Positions 32,664-41,523 of a stretch of DNA of 62,272 nucleotides are shown here, in pieces. The position numbers and the translations under genes were made by a program. Origin of the DNA: CAXBPY01 sp003455275 (GTDB taxonomy: Bacteria; Bacteroidota; Bacteroidia; Chitinophagales; UBA10324); contig CAXBPY010000011.1 of assembly GCA_963977675.1 (NCBI GenBank), positions 1 through 62,272 of the forward strand, read 5' to 3'. Positions within the stretch are counted from its first letter, which is position 1. The number at the start of each line of letters is the position of its first letter. A model generated the notes under the pieces. It was not told the origin of the DNA. It saw only the letters and a list, made by a program, of their open reading frames with translations, and did not search any database.

Positions 32664-33263
32664 TCAGCGGGCAAATGTATTGAGCCGTAGCCGCTCCGCC
32701 GTGCAATTCACTTTCAGTTCAGGATAGAATTGAAAAAAACTTTTTCTGATTTCTTCGTCGTGTGCTTGCATGAATGATGCAGCACTCACAAGCAGTTCTC
32801 CTTTCCTGATTCGTCTCGACATTCCAATGAAAGAGCGCGCCATTCCTTCCACAGTTCTGTAACGAAGCAGCCAGTTTTCTTCACGCATGTAAGGAAGCAT
32901 TCGTCGCGGGCGTTCGGGCATTATAGATTCATACTTTTCAAAAATTAAATAACACTGATGAGTGAAATCTTCGAGCGGATCATTTTCAAATTCATTCCAG
33001 TGTTTCGCTAATTGATTATCGAAACACATATCAATCACAATTCCGGAAAGCAAACCAAACTGCGGACGCAATAATTTTTTCAACCCGCTCACCACCTCGT
33101 GCGTATCTGTAAACAAATCAATAAAGCGATGAAGCAAAATTCCTTTTGCAATTTCTTCTTCGTATTCACGAAAGTTTTTTCCCTTTACTGCATCAGCAAT
33201 GTAGCCGCCCACCATCAGCTTTTCATTGGGGCGAGCAAGTGCAAGGTGAGCGAGGTGATTCAT
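32664..33263 (-). CDS. acpH: Acyl-carrier-protein phosphodiesterase
   Basis: A 199-residue HD-like phosphodiesterase of the AcpH (DUF479) family, which removes the 4'-phosphopantetheine arm from ACP. The opening MNHLAHLALA with the His pair, GGYIADAVKG, then GILLHRFIDLFTDTHEVV and IDMCFDNQLAKHW are family hallmarks and contain the metal-binding His and Asp residues. The length matches. It precedes the chromate transporter gene by 3 bases; this pairing has no obvious functional meaning. A TACATTTG word at 32672-32679 lies in its last codons. Confidence 0.88.
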   Translation of the reverse strand: MNHLAHLALARPNEKLMVGGYIADAVKGKNFREYEEEIAKGILLHRFIDLFTDTHEVVSGLKKLLRPQFGLLSGIVIDMCFDNQLAKHWNEFENDPLEDFTHQCYLIFEKYESIMPERPRRMLPYMREENWLLRYRTVEGMARSFIGMSRRIRKGELLVSAASFMQAHDEEIRKSFFQFYPELKVNCTAERLRLNTFAR

Positions 33264-33360
33264 TTCGTGAGGGCAGCAAAACTAATTCCACCTGAGTTTT
33301 CAGATAGGTTCAAACTCACACTTCACGCAATTGCGATGAGGTGCTTATGTTTGAAGGAGA

Positions 33361-33570
33361 ATGAGTGAAGAAACAATCGATAGGATCGGCGAGGCAATAT
33401 GGTTCATGATGTTTTTAACTCCGCTGATAACCATCCCGCTGGTATGGCGTCTTTCAAAAGCCCGAAAAATTTTTAGGATAATCATTGGGCTTGTTCTCGC
33501 TTTCGCTCTATCACTTTTCTTTTTTTTCATCAGCTTAGGAATTTGTTTCAGAAATGGATTAGGGCCATAA
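33361..33570 (+). CDS. Small membrane protein, two helices
   Basis: A 69-residue protein with an amphipathic N-terminus (MSEETIDRIGEAIW), a first membrane helix (about 13-28) and a second (38-60, FRIIIGLVLAFALSLFFFFISL). No family recognised. The frame has a clear ATG and stop and the hydrophobic pattern is protein-like, but there is no supporting context; it could be a chance frame. Confidence 0.5.
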   Translation: MSEETIDRIGEAIWFMMFLTPLITIPLVWRLSKARKIFRIIIGLVLAFALSLFFFFISLGICFRNGLGP

Positions 33571-33697
33571 TCTCATTTTGTTGTTGCTACAGTAATATCA
33601 TCCATTCGGGATTCCGTTTCAGCAACACTTCACACATCAAAACATTTCACATCAGAAACTTTTTGTTAGGTTTGAGGGAAAATGAAGGAAGAGGATA

Positions 33698-33958
33698 ATG
33701 TATAAGCTAAGAGAAATTTATTTCAAGCGGGGTTATCTCTTTTGGTTGATTCTCGGGATTGCCGTGATACTCCTTGGAATTATGTTACAATTTGAAGGGA
33801 TAGAATCTATAAAATACTTTAATGCCAGAAAGTTGCATGGTATAACCGACTTGTCTTATCCTGCCTTTTATATTTTAGGAAGTTTTCTACTACTTTTTTC
33901 TATTAAGATATCATGGCTTTTAGAATTGTTTCGGACTCAAGGAAAAAATAGTAAGTGA
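33698..33958 (+). CDS. Small membrane protein, two helices
   Basis: An 86-residue protein with helices near 12-30 (GYLFWLILGIAVILLGIML) and 54-73 (YPAFYILGSFLLLFSIKIS), a basic start (MYKLREIYFKRG) and a basic end (RTQGKNSK). This is consistent with inward-facing termini by the positive-inside rule. No family recognised. The neighbouring gaps (33571-33697 and 33959-34133) hold no gene. Confidence 0.55.
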   Translation: MYKLREIYFKRGYLFWLILGIAVILLGIMLQFEGIESIKYFNARKLHGITDLSYPAFYILGSFLLLFSIKISWLLELFRTQGKNSK

Positions 33959-34133
33959 TCTCTTTCTCAGTTCCGTTCGATTTGTAATCAAACGGCATCA
34001 AAAATTCCGATTTGAAAATCATTCGCAGCAAACAATTCACCTCTCACTATTTACTACTCACCAATTGAAACTTATCTCTCTCACCTCATGTTCACACAGG
34101 AGAAAAGTCATTACTATTTTTCATCCCAAAGTT

Positions 34134-34141
34134 TACATTTG
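34134..34141 (+). promoter_or_regulatory. -7 box of korAB
   Basis: TACATTTG matches TAnnTTTG and ends 21 bases before the ATG at 34163. Its position inside the open upstream extension supports 34163 as the real start. Confidence 0.5.
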
Positions 34142-34162
34142 GCGACCAATTTTAAAAGCAGA

Positions 34163-36010
34163 ATGAGCAACAGAACAGTTGAAGTATTAGAAGAAGCGGT
34201 CATAAAATTCGCAGGCGATTCCGGTGATGGAATGCAACTGACCGGAACACAATTCACCAACAACTCAGCACTCCTCGGAAATGATCTCGGAACCTTCCCG
34301 GATTTTCCTGCTGAGATTCGTGCGCCGCAGGGAACACTTGCCGGTGTATCAGGTTTCCAATTGCATTTCGGCAGTAAAGAAATTTACACGCCCGGCGACA
34401 TCTGCGATGTGCTCGTGGTGATGAACAGCGCCGCACTCAAATCAAATCTCAAAAACATAAAAAAGGGTGGAACCATCATAGCCAACACAGCAGGTTTCGA
34501 TTCTAAAAATCTGAAGCTCGCAAACATTACCGTTAATCCATTGGAAGACGATTCACTCTCGAACTTCAATGTGATCAAGATGGATGTAACGAAAATGACT
34601 CGTGAATCTATTGCCGATTTGCAATTGGGGATGAAGGAAAAAGATCGTTGCAAAAACATGTTCGTGCTCGGGTTCCTGTATTGGATGTATAACCGTGAGA
34701 TGACAAACACCATCAATTTCCTGAATGAAAAATTCGGAAAGAAACCGGATGTGCTGGAAGCAAATCTTCGTGTGTTGAAAGCCGGTTACAACTACGGCGA
34801 CACTACTGAAACTTTCACTACACGATACAAAGTTGAGAAAGCAAAAATGCCTTCCGGCGTGTATCGCAGCATCATGGGTAATCAGGCAACTTCACTCGGG
34901 CTGATTGCAGCTTCAAAGAAATCCGGTCTTCCGCTTTTCCTTGGTTCGTATCCTATCACACCTGCTTCTGATATTCTTCACGACTTATCGAAGTATAAAA
35001 GTTTCGGGGTAAAAACTTTTCAGGCAGAAGATGAAATCGCTGCTATCTGCACTGCTATTGGTGCGTCGTTCGGCGGAAACCTTGCAGTGACCACTACTTC
35101 AGGTCCCGGTATGGCTTTGAAAACTGAAGCAATGGGATTGGCAACTGTTCTTGAAATTCCATTGGTGATTATAAATGTTCAGCGTGGCGGACCATCAACC
35201 GGCCTTCCTACCAAAACTGAACAGGCAGATTTGTTCCAGGCATATTATGGAAGAAATGGTGAGTGCCCGATGCCGATTGTTGCTGCGCAAAGTCCTGCTG
35301 ATTGTTTTGATGCAGCATTTGAAGCGTGTCGCATAGCGGTGCAACACATGATTCCGGTAATTCTTCTTACCGACGGATACATTGCAAATGGAGCCGAGCC
35401 GTGGAAGTTTCCGAAAGAGAGTGAACTTCCTGAAATTAAAAATGAGTTTGCAAAACCAATGGCGGAAGGCGAAAAGTTTATGCCTTACTCACGCGATGAA
35501 AAACTCTCTCGCCCTTGGGCAATTCCCGGAACAAAAGGATTGGAGCATCGCATTGGTGGATTGGAAAAACAAAACATCACCGGAAATATTTCTTACGATC
35601 CGGAGAATCATGAATTCATGGTGAAGCTTCGTCAGGAAAAAGTTGACTTGATTGCGAACTACATTCCAGAACAGAAAATTGATAATGGACCCACAAGCGG
35701 AAAACTTTTAGTCCTTGGCTGGGGCGGAACATACGGTGCTTTGAAAGCTGCAGTGAAAGAACTGAATGATGAAGAAGGATTGAATGTGGCTCACGCTCAC
35801 CTGCGTCACATGCGCCCTTTCCCGAAAAATCTTGGAGAGATTTTGCACGCATACGATAAAGTGTTGATTCCTGAAATCAATAACGGTCAGTTGGTGAAAA
35901 TCATTCGCGATAAATATTTTATTGATGCGATTGCTTACAATAAAATTCAGGGACTTCCATTCTTCAAATCAGAAATCAAGAATGTGATTAAAGAAACTCT
36001 TTCTAAATAA
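34163..36010 (+). CDS. korA: 2-Oxoacid:ferredoxin oxidoreductase, alpha subunit (fused gamma-alpha)
   Basis: A 615-residue subunit that with KorB oxidises 2-oxoglutarate (or a related 2-oxoacid) to the acyl-CoA, reducing ferredoxin. The N-terminal gamma-like domain (VIKFAGDSGDGMQLTGTQF, residues 1-190) binds CoA-side elements; the alpha domain begins near 215 (MGNQATSLGLIAASKKSGLPLFLGSYPITPASDILHDLSKYK) and includes FQAEDEIAAICTAIGASFGG and TTTSGPGMALKTEAMGLA. I used the ATG at 34163 (MSNRTVE); an upstream in-frame ATG at 34088 would cover the promoter. korB follows 20 bases downstream. KorAB may supply reduced ferredoxin or replace 2-oxoglutarate dehydrogenase in the TCA cycle. Confidence 0.95.
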   Translation: MSNRTVEVLEEAVIKFAGDSGDGMQLTGTQFTNNSALLGNDLGTFPDFPAEIRAPQGTLAGVSGFQLHFGSKEIYTPGDICDVLVVMNSAALKSNLKNIKKGGTIIANTAGFDSKNLKLANITVNPLEDDSLSNFNVIKMDVTKMTRESIADLQLGMKEKDRCKNMFVLGFLYWMYNREMTNTINFLNEKFGKKPDVLEANLRVLKAGYNYGDTTETFTTRYKVEKAKMPSGVYRSIMGNQATSLGLIAASKKSGLPLFLGSYPITPASDILHDLSKYKSFGVKTFQAEDEIAAICTAIGASFGGNLAVTTTSGPGMALKTEAMGLATVLEIPLVIINVQRGGPSTGLPTKTEQADLFQAYYGRNGECPMPIVAAQSPADCFDAAFEACRIAVQHMIPVILLTDGYIANGAEPWKFPKESELPEIKNEFAKPMAEGEKFMPYSRDEKLSRPWAIPGTKGLEHRIGGLEKQNITGNISYDPENHEFMVKLRQEKVDLIANYIPEQKIDNGPTSGKLLVLGWGGTYGALKAAVKELNDEEGLNVAHAHLRHMRPFPKNLGEILHAYDKVLIPEINNGQLVKIIRDKYFIDAIAYNKIQGLPFFKSEIKNVIKETLSK

Positions 36011-36030
36011 TAAATTCAACTCATCATAAA

Positions 36031-37074
36031 ATGGCTGAAACATTAACAGCAGCAACCGAACAACCGAAACTAACGGCAAAGGATTTTGTAACCGACCAGG
36101 AAGTGCGCTGGTGCCCCGGCTGCGGCGACTATTCTATTCTGAAACAGGTTCACACCGTTCTTCCTCAACTCGGAATCCCGAAGGAAAACATTGTGTTCAT
36201 CTCCGGAATCGGATGCTCATCGCGCTTTCCTTATTACACTGAAACTTTTGGAATGCACAGCATTCACGGCCGCGCTACTGCAATTGCATCTGGACTGAAA
36301 GCGGCACGCCCTGAACTCAGTGTTTGGATTGTAACCGGCGATGGCGACGGACTTTCAATCGGCGGCAATCACACCATTCACTTGCTGCGCCGGAATTTTG
36401 ATGTGAATGTGTTGCTCTTCAACAACCAGATTTATGGTTTAACAAAGGGACAATACTCACCTACTTCAGAAGAAAATAAAATCACGAAGTCCACTCCGTT
36501 TGGTTCAGTGGATCATCCGTTCAATCCAATTGCCCTTGCGCTTGGTTCTGATGCAACTTTTGTTGCGCGCACAATGGATCGCGATCCTGCTCATCAGCAG
36601 AGCACACTTCTTCGCTCTTACAAGCATCGTGGTTCTTCGTTCTTAGAGATTTATCAGAACTGCAACATCTTCAACGATGGTGCATTTGAAACTTACACTG
36701 AGAAAGCAACCAAGAAACTGAATTCACTTTTCATGGTACATGGTCAGCCGCTGGTATATGGTGAGAATGGAGAATTCGGAATTCGCCTCGATGGTTTCAC
36801 TCCGAAAATTGTGAACTTAACTGAAGGTGCTTCAAAAGATGACCTCTGGATTCACAATGAGTTTGATATGGTGAAGGCACAAATTCTTTCGAGGTTCTTT
36901 GATGCTCCGGATAAGGATGGTGCACTGCCTCGTCCGTTTGGAGTGTTCTATGAAACCACTCGTCCGTGCTATGAAGATTTAATGGCGCAACAAATCAGCA
37001 ATGTGATTTCATCAAAAGGTGAAGGCAAACTCGATAAGATTCTCTCAGGAAATGAAACCTGGGTGATAGAATAA
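36031..37074 (+). CDS. korB: 2-Oxoacid:ferredoxin oxidoreductase, beta subunit
   Basis: A 347-residue thiamine-pyrophosphate subunit. RWCPGCGDYSILKQ gives the CxxC of the iron-sulfur cluster, IGCSSRFPYYT follows, and the TPP/Mg2+ motif is VTGDGDGLSIGGNH with NNQIYGLTKGQYSPTSE. Together with the alpha subunit this is a complete KorAB-type enzyme. It ends in front of a strong terminator, so korAB is a two-gene operon. Confidence 0.95.
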   Translation: MAETLTAATEQPKLTAKDFVTDQEVRWCPGCGDYSILKQVHTVLPQLGIPKENIVFISGIGCSSRFPYYTETFGMHSIHGRATAIASGLKAARPELSVWIVTGDGDGLSIGGNHTIHLLRRNFDVNVLLFNNQIYGLTKGQYSPTSEENKITKSTPFGSVDHPFNPIALALGSDATFVARTMDRDPAHQQSTLLRSYKHRGSSFLEIYQNCNIFNDGAFETYTEKATKKLNSLFMVHGQPLVYGENGEFGIRLDGFTPKIVNLTEGASKDDLWIHNEFDMVKAQILSRFFDAPDKDGALPRPFGVFYETTRPCYEDLMAQQISNVISSKGEGKLDKILSGNETWVIE

Positions 37075-37076
37075 GT

Positions 37077-37104
37077 TAGAAGACGGAAGTCCGAAGACGG
37101 AAGT
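37077..37104. repeat. Tandem GAAGACGGAAGTCC repeat
   Basis: AGACGGAAGTCCGA is followed at once by AGACGGAAGT (period 14). The reverse complement (CCGTCTTCGG...CTTC) closely resembles segments inside the signal-peptide codons at 3196-3221 and 57449-57476. Confidence 0.5.
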
Positions 37105-37110
37105 AAATAC

Positions 37111-37150
37111 AAAAGCCATTCTGATTTTTTCAGAATGGCTTTTTTTATTT
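37111..37150 (+). terminator. Strong rho-independent terminator of korAB
   Basis: A 14-bp perfect stem (37111-37124 with 37130-37143), a 5-T loop, and a T-tract at 37141-37146. It follows korB by 37 bases. Confidence 0.92.
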
Positions 37151-37177
37151 CTGATATAGTAAAAATGAAATCATTGG

Positions 37178-37921
37178 TTACCACTTTCCACCTGCACCGC
37201 CTCCACCAAAACTTCCGCCACCAAATCCACCGAAGCCGCCACCGCCGCCGCTGAATCCGCCGCCACCCCAACTGCTTCCTCCGCCCCAATAAGTTGGGAA
37301 GTATCCTCCACGGCCAATGTATCCGCCGCCACCGCCTCGATTATTTCTATTACGGCGTGCTGCAATAGCTATGATGATAATGATGACAACAGGGATGAAC
37401 GGAGAGAAAGGCAATGATTTTTTATCTTCACTCACATCGTTCACAAATTCTCCTGCAGCGAGTTTGATGATTGCATCCACTGCACCGCTTAGTCCGTCGT
37501 AATATTTTCCATCTTTAAAATTGGGAACAATAATGTTCTCGATAATTCTTTTACAATGAACATCTGTAACTGCTCCCTCCATTCCTCTCCCGGTCGCGAT
37601 GAATGCATCGTGCGTTTCCTTTGAAATAAGTATGAGCACACCGTTGTCTTTCTGCTTGCGGCCTATTCCCCATTTATCTCCAAGCATGAATGCATAGTTG
37701 CCGGCTTCATCTCCATCGAGATTATTTACAGTCACAATACATATCTGTGTGCTCGTGCTGTCGTTGTAGTCATCCAATTTTTTTTCAAGAGAAGAAATTT
37801 CTTCAGCACTAAGCATTGAAGCTAAATCATTCACCAGACGAGGAGGAGAAGGACGATCCGGCATTTCTGCATAAACGGAAAATGAAAAAAGTAAAAAGAA
37901 GGAAAGCAGAATTTTCTTCAT
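37178..37921 (-). CDS. TPM-domain protein, YgcG-like, with glycine-rich tail
   Basis: A 247-residue exported membrane protein. Signal peptide (MKKILLSFFLLFSFSVYA-E), TPM domain (RPSPPRLVNDLASMLSAEEISSLEKKLDDYNDSTSTQICIVTVN ... GVLILISKETHDAFIATGRGMEGAVTDVHC, residues 25-140), one membrane helix (FIPVVIIIIIAIAA, about 178-192), then a tail of G, S, W and F (GGGGYIGRGGYFPTYWGGG..., residues 198-247). It overlaps the second TPM gene by 4 bases and belongs to the lemA-TPM-TPM operon, a combination common in bacteria and thought to act in envelope or membrane-protein maintenance. Confidence 0.9.
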   Translation of the reverse strand: MKKILLSFFLLFSFSVYAEMPDRPSPPRLVNDLASMLSAEEISSLEKKLDDYNDSTSTQICIVTVNNLDGDEAGNYAFMLGDKWGIGRKQKDNGVLILISKETHDAFIATGRGMEGAVTDVHCKRIIENIIVPNFKDGKYYDGLSGAVDAIIKLAAGEFVNDVSEDKKSLPFSPFIPVVIIIIIAIAARRNRNNRGGGGGYIGRGGYFPTYWGGGSSWGGGGFSGGGGGFGGFGGGSFGGGGAGGKW

Positions 37922-38361
37922 CTGATAATGGGTGCATCTGACAACTCGTTGTTGTCATTTTTTTGATGAGGAAAAAAAGTTTGAAGTTTTTCTCCGGTCA
38001 TTTCAATTGCCCGAAGAACTCCATGGAGCATTTCCTGTTTTGAAAAATGATTTTTCATTTCTGCAGCCACATCATCCCAAAACGCCTGTCCGCTTATTTC
38101 ATGAATCGCTTTATCGCCGCATATCGCAAATTGTTTATCGCGATACGCGAGATAAATCAGCACACCATTTCGGGCTTCGGTTTTCTCCATTTCCAATTCA
38201 TGAAAAACATCATGAGCCCGGTGCAAGGCTTCCAGTTTAGTTTTCGGTTCAAGAAAAACCCTTATCTCACCAGAAGTTTTTTTCTCTGCCGAAGAAATAG
38301 CATCAGCAATTTGCTGCTGTTCTGCTTTATTGAAGAAAGGTTTATGAAATAGAGAGAACAC
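37918..38361 (-). CDS. TPM-domain protein
   Basis: A 147-residue protein with the TPM fold: FNKAEQQQIADAISSAEKKTSGEIRVFLEPKTK (residues 9-41), NGVLIYLAYRDKQFAICGDKAIHE (about 68-92) and a helical end. No signal peptide or membrane helix is evident. It sits between lemA (5 bases upstream) and the YgcG-like gene (4-base overlap), so the three are translationally coupled. Role within the LemA/TPM group not established. Confidence 0.88.
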   Translation of the reverse strand: MFSLFHKPFFNKAEQQQIADAISSAEKKTSGEIRVFLEPKTKLEALHRAHDVFHELEMEKTEARNGVLIYLAYRDKQFAICGDKAIHEISGQAFWDDVAAEMKNHFSKQEMLHGVLRAIEMTGEKLQTFFPHQKNDNNELSDAPIIR

Positions 38362-38365
38362 AGAA

Positions 38366-38947
38366 TCAAAATTTCACCTCAGGAGCTTTCTCTGTTCCGG
38401 TGGCAGCTTTGAAATACCCCTTCTCACTGTAGCCAAACATTCCGGCAAAAAGATTATTAGGGAATCGCTTGATGTAACTGTTGTAATCCTGAACACCAGC
38501 GTTAAAATCATCGCGGGCTTTGTTTATTCTGTTTTCTGTTCCAACAATATTTGTTTGGAAATCCTGGTATTGAGCGGTGGTTTTTAAATCTGGATACCTT
38601 TCAAAAACAATATTGATTTGATTTTTCAAGTTGTCCTGAGCTTGCTGAAACTGCTGAATGGATTCAGGAGTTAATTTGCTTGGATCAACAGTGATTTTGC
38701 TTGCAGTGTTACGGGCTTCAATCACTGCTTCAAGGGTTGACTTTTCGAAGTTAGCAGACCCTTTAATTACACTCACAATATTTCCATACATGTCAAATCT
38801 GCGCTGATACTGGCTTTCAACATCGCTCCATAATTTCTGCACTGCCTGATCTTTATCTACCATTGAATTATTAAATCCCCGCACCCAGAGAAAAAGAACG
38901 ACTATTATTCCACCGATTACAAGAAGAGATATGACTGTTTTGTTCAT
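38366..38947 (-). CDS. lemA: LemA-family membrane protein
   Basis: A 193-residue protein: N-terminal membrane helix (VISLLVIGGIIVVLFLWVRG, about 5-24) then a helical coiled domain (NSMVDKDQAVQKLWSDVESQYQRRFDMYGNIVSVIKG ... RNTASKITVDPSKLTPESIQQF ... QNDLKNQINIVFERYPDLK), closing with DYNSYIKRFPNNLFAGMFGYSEKGYF. This is the LemA family, with the N-terminus outside and the helical domain on the cytoplasmic or periplasmic face depending on species. First gene of the lemA-TPM-TPM operon. Confidence 0.93.
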   Translation of the reverse strand: MNKTVISLLVIGGIIVVLFLWVRGFNNSMVDKDQAVQKLWSDVESQYQRRFDMYGNIVSVIKGSANFEKSTLEAVIEARNTASKITVDPSKLTPESIQQFQQAQDNLKNQINIVFERYPDLKTTAQYQDFQTNIVGTENRINKARDDFNAGVQDYNSYIKRFPNNLFAGMFGYSEKGYFKAATGTEKAPEVKF

Positions 38948-39012
38948 GTGATTAAAAAAATTTTGTTAAAAGTAATATGACGGAATGAATACGGTGATTA
39001 TTGTTTTTAATA

Positions 39013-39117
39013 AAGTTGGATGATGGGTGAAGGATGACGGGTGATGATTAATTGTCAAAAAAAATATTTAGTAAAATGGAATTTCATCCCTCACCAATCA
39101 TCCTGCATCCATCCTGT
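39013..39117. repeat. GGATGAAGGATG-type repeats in inverted arrangement
   Basis: GATGATGGGTGAAGGATGACGG (39020-39041) and its imperfect inverse CATCCCTCACCAATCATCC (39087-39105, continuing to 39117) flank a 45-base AT-rich spacer between divergent lemA and gldC. The same word lies in the leader codons of the lipocalin-like gene at 405-432. Confidence 0.45.
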
Positions 39118-39131
39118 ATTTCCCTTTCTCC

Positions 39132-39139
39132 TACATTCG
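39132..39139 (+). promoter_or_regulatory. Possible -7 box of gldC
   Basis: TACATTCG (one mismatch to TAnnTTTG) ends 19 bases before the gldC ATG. The flank, TACATTCGCGCG, resembles the carA (TACATTTGCGCG) and lysS (TACATTTGCG) boxes. Confidence 0.35.
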
Positions 39140-39158
39140 CGCGCAGAAAAATAACTAA

Positions 39159-39515
39159 ATGGAAAACAGAACTTCTGACATTAACATTCAAGTCTCTCTT
39201 GACGAAAAAAATATTCCTGAAAAAATTATCTGGGATGCAACTGATGCTACAAATCCCGGCTGGAAGGAAAGCCGCGCTATGCTTCTCTCTTTCTGGGACC
39301 CGAATGCAAAACCAAACGGTAATGGTATCAGCATTGAACTCTGGACTAAGGATATGAGTATTGACGATATGAATATTTTCTTCTTCCAAACACTCATGCA
39401 AATGGGTGATACTTTCGAAAGAGCCACCATGAATAAGGAGTGCTCCGATGATCTGAAAACATTTGCCAAAAGTTTTCTTGAGAAGATAAGCAAGTTGCAG
39501 GCAAGCAAGAAGTAA
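39159..39515 (+). CDS. gldC: Gliding motility protein GldC
   Basis: A 118-residue cytoplasmic or peripheral protein. The sequence INIQVSLDEKNIPEKIIWDATDA, then RAMLLSFWDPN, GISIELWTKDMSIDDMNIFFFQTLMQMGDTFERAT matches the GldC family of gliding Bacteroidota, including the LWTKDM and MGDTFERAT stretches. GldC is needed for full gliding in Flavobacterium, though not an essential T9SS core part. No other gld gene is in the window. Presence fits the type A/B sorting tails seen on surface proteins here. Confidence 0.93.
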   Translation: MENRTSDINIQVSLDEKNIPEKIIWDATDATNPGWKESRAMLLSFWDPNAKPNGNGISIELWTKDMSIDDMNIFFFQTLMQMGDTFERATMNKECSDDLKTFAKSFLEKISKLQASKK

Positions 39516-39558
39516 TTGTAAGTCTGCATCGGTTTTGAAGCAAACGCTGTCCCGGATT

Positions 39559-39819
39559 TTACCGGATAAAGAATGCGGCAACAAATAGAATTGCCAATAT
39601 CGCAGCGCGCTGAATTGCAGGAAGAGAAGAAGTTGCTCTCAAAAGAATCATCCCGATTACCGCGCCCGTCAATCCGATTCCTGAACTCATCAATACAGAT
39701 TTGCCATCGGAAATTTTAGAATAGCCAGCCACTCTAAGAAGCAAAAAAATACAAACTGCTTCATGTGCAATTAGCCAGAGGAAATTGGAATTACCGGGTG
39801 ATTTTTTTTGTTCTGTCAT
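39559..39819 (-). CDS. Small membrane protein, about three helices
   Basis: An 86-residue protein with a polar start (MTEQKKSPGNSN) and hydrophobic segments near 13-29 (FLWLIAHEAVCIFLLLR), 42-60 (MSSGIGLTGAVIGMILLRA) and 68-85. No family recognised. It is 35 bases downstream of lysS on the same strand and may be read through from it. Confidence 0.6.
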   Translation of the reverse strand: MTEQKKSPGNSNFLWLIAHEAVCIFLLLRVAGYSKISDGKSVLMSSGIGLTGAVIGMILLRATSSLPAIQRAAILAILFVAAFFIR

Positions 39820-39854
39820 TGATTCAAATAAACAGATGCGGTTTCCTGAAATTA

Positions 39855-41372
39855 TTATAGAGTGGTTTGCTCCGGTCGCATGTGAGGAAAGAGCAGCACA
39901 TCCTGAATAGAATGTGAGTTGGTCATAATCATTGCGAGGCGATCAATTCCCATTCCGAGCCCTGCTGTTGGCGGCATTCCATATTCCAGTGAGCGCAAGA
40001 AATCTTCATCAAGCATCATAGCTTCCTCATCTCCCCGCTTGCCTAGTTCAAGTTGTTCTTCAAATCTGCGCCGCTGATCGAGCGGATCGTTTAACTCTGA
40101 GAAAGCATTGCATATTTCTTTTCCGTTGCAAATCGCTTCAAACCTTTCTACCAATCCTTCCTTACTACGATGTTTCTTCGCAAGCGGACTCATCTCGACA
40201 GGATAATCTGTGATAAAGGTTGGTTGAATCAATTGCGCTTCACATTTTTCTCCGAAAATTTCATCAATCAGTTTTCCTTTTCCCATTGTGTTGTCAATAG
40301 GAACATGAAGTTCTCTTGCAGTGGTGCGGAGTTGTTCTTCATTCATGTTTGAAATATCAATTCCGGTAAAATGCTGAATCGCCTCGAACATAGTGAATCG
40401 TTTCCACGGTCGCCTGAAGTTGATGAGGTGCTCACCCACTTTTACTTCAGTGGTTCCATGAAGGTCCAGTGCAATTCGTTCCACCATTTCTTCCACCAAA
40501 TCCATCATCCAGTAGTAGTCCTTGTAAGCGACATACAATTCCATCTGTGTGAATTCCGGATTGTGAAAACGATCCATTCCTTCGTTGCGGAAATCTTTTG
40601 CAAACTCAAACACTCCATCAAATCCGCCAACGATTAATCGTTTTAGATAAAGTTCATTTGCAATACGCATATACAAGGTCATGTCAAGCGCATTGTGATG
40701 AGTCTTGAACGGGCGCGCTGCTGCACCGCCATAGAGCGGTTGCAGAATAGGAGTTTCAACTTCAAGATAACTTTTCGAAGAAAGAAAATTTCTCATGCTC
40801 GCCACCAGTTTGCTGCGCTGAACAAATACTTCTTTCGAATGAGGATTAATATTTAAGTCAACATACCGCTGACGATAGCGCAACTCGACATCATTTACAG
40901 CATCAAAAACTTCTCCTTCTTTTTCTTTCACCACCGGGAGCGGTTTCAGCGCTTTTGATAACAATTTTATTTCCTGAACATGAATGGATATTTCTCCCAT
41001 CTTGGTTCGGAATACAAAACCTTTCACGCCAATAAAATCTCCGAGGTCAAGAAGTTTTTTACAAATCACATCATACAAACTCTTGTCTTCACCCGGGCAG
41101 ATGTCATCGCGCTTTACATACAACTGAATTTTTCCAACAGCATCCTGTATCACTACAAAGGATGCTTTTCCCATATCGCGACGACTCATGATTCTTCCTG
41201 CAATGGAAATTGTTTTTCCTTCGAAATGAAGTGCATCCTTTTCAAACTCAGTTTTAATATTAACCGAATTGTCATTGACTTCAAACAACTCAGCGGGATA
41301 AGGATTCACTCCCAGCTTTATCAATTCATCTAACGCTTGTCTTCTTAATACTTCGTGTTCACTTAAATGCAT
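39855..41372 (-). CDS. lysS: Lysyl-tRNA synthetase, class II
   Basis: Charges tRNA-Lys; cytoplasmic. 505 residues. N-terminal OB-fold anticodon domain (about 50-150, SIAGRIMSRRDMGKASFVVIQD), then the class II core: motif 1 near SFLSSKSYLEVETPILQPLYGGA, motif 2 FRNEGMDRFHNPEFTQME (about 265), and motif 3 AGLGMGIDRLAMIM (about 475). This is a standard bacterial LysS with no appended domain. A TACATTTG -7 box sits 26 bases before the ATG. Confidence 0.97.
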   Translation of the reverse strand: MHLSEHEVLRRQALDELIKLGVNPYPAELFEVNDNSVNIKTEFEKDALHFEGKTISIAGRIMSRRDMGKASFVVIQDAVGKIQLYVKRDDICPGEDKSLYDVICKKLLDLGDFIGVKGFVFRTKMGEISIHVQEIKLLSKALKPLPVVKEKEGEVFDAVNDVELRYRQRYVDLNINPHSKEVFVQRSKLVASMRNFLSSKSYLEVETPILQPLYGGAAARPFKTHHNALDMTLYMRIANELYLKRLIVGGFDGVFEFAKDFRNEGMDRFHNPEFTQMELYVAYKDYYWMMDLVEEMVERIALDLHGTTEVKVGEHLINFRRPWKRFTMFEAIQHFTGIDISNMNEEQLRTTARELHVPIDNTMGKGKLIDEIFGEKCEAQLIQPTFITDYPVEMSPLAKKHRSKEGLVERFEAICNGKEICNAFSELNDPLDQRRRFEEQLELGKRGDEEAMMLDEDFLRSLEYGMPPTAGLGMGIDRLAMIMTNSHSIQDVLLFPHMRPEQTTL

Positions 41373-41398
41373 AATAGTTACTTCGAAAAAAATTTTCG

Positions 41399-41406
41399 CA
41401 AATGTA
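41399..41406 (-). promoter_or_regulatory. -7 box of lysS
   Basis: TACATTTG on the minus strand, an exact TAnnTTTG match 26 bases before the start at 41372. No clear -33 element. The upstream gap to 41523 holds only AT-rich GAAGATTTTAGATT-type repeats. Confidence 0.5.
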
Positions 41407-41523
41407 ACCGGGAGGAAGATTTTAGATTGAAGATTTTAGAATTCAGATTTTCCAATGGCAGAAATATTTCTCAGAAATAATTTATACCGGATTAAGAATT
41501 CGCTAAATGCTAACTTCTAAAAA

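Noticed and set aside
32672..32679. TACATTTG word before the chromate transporter start
   Set aside because: It lies inside the last codons of acpH and may be plain coding sequence (Asn-Thr-Phe-Ala); not listed as a promoter.
34088..34162. N-terminal extension of korA
   Set aside because: It would contain the TACATTTG promoter box and is unlike KorA N-termini; start moved to 34163.
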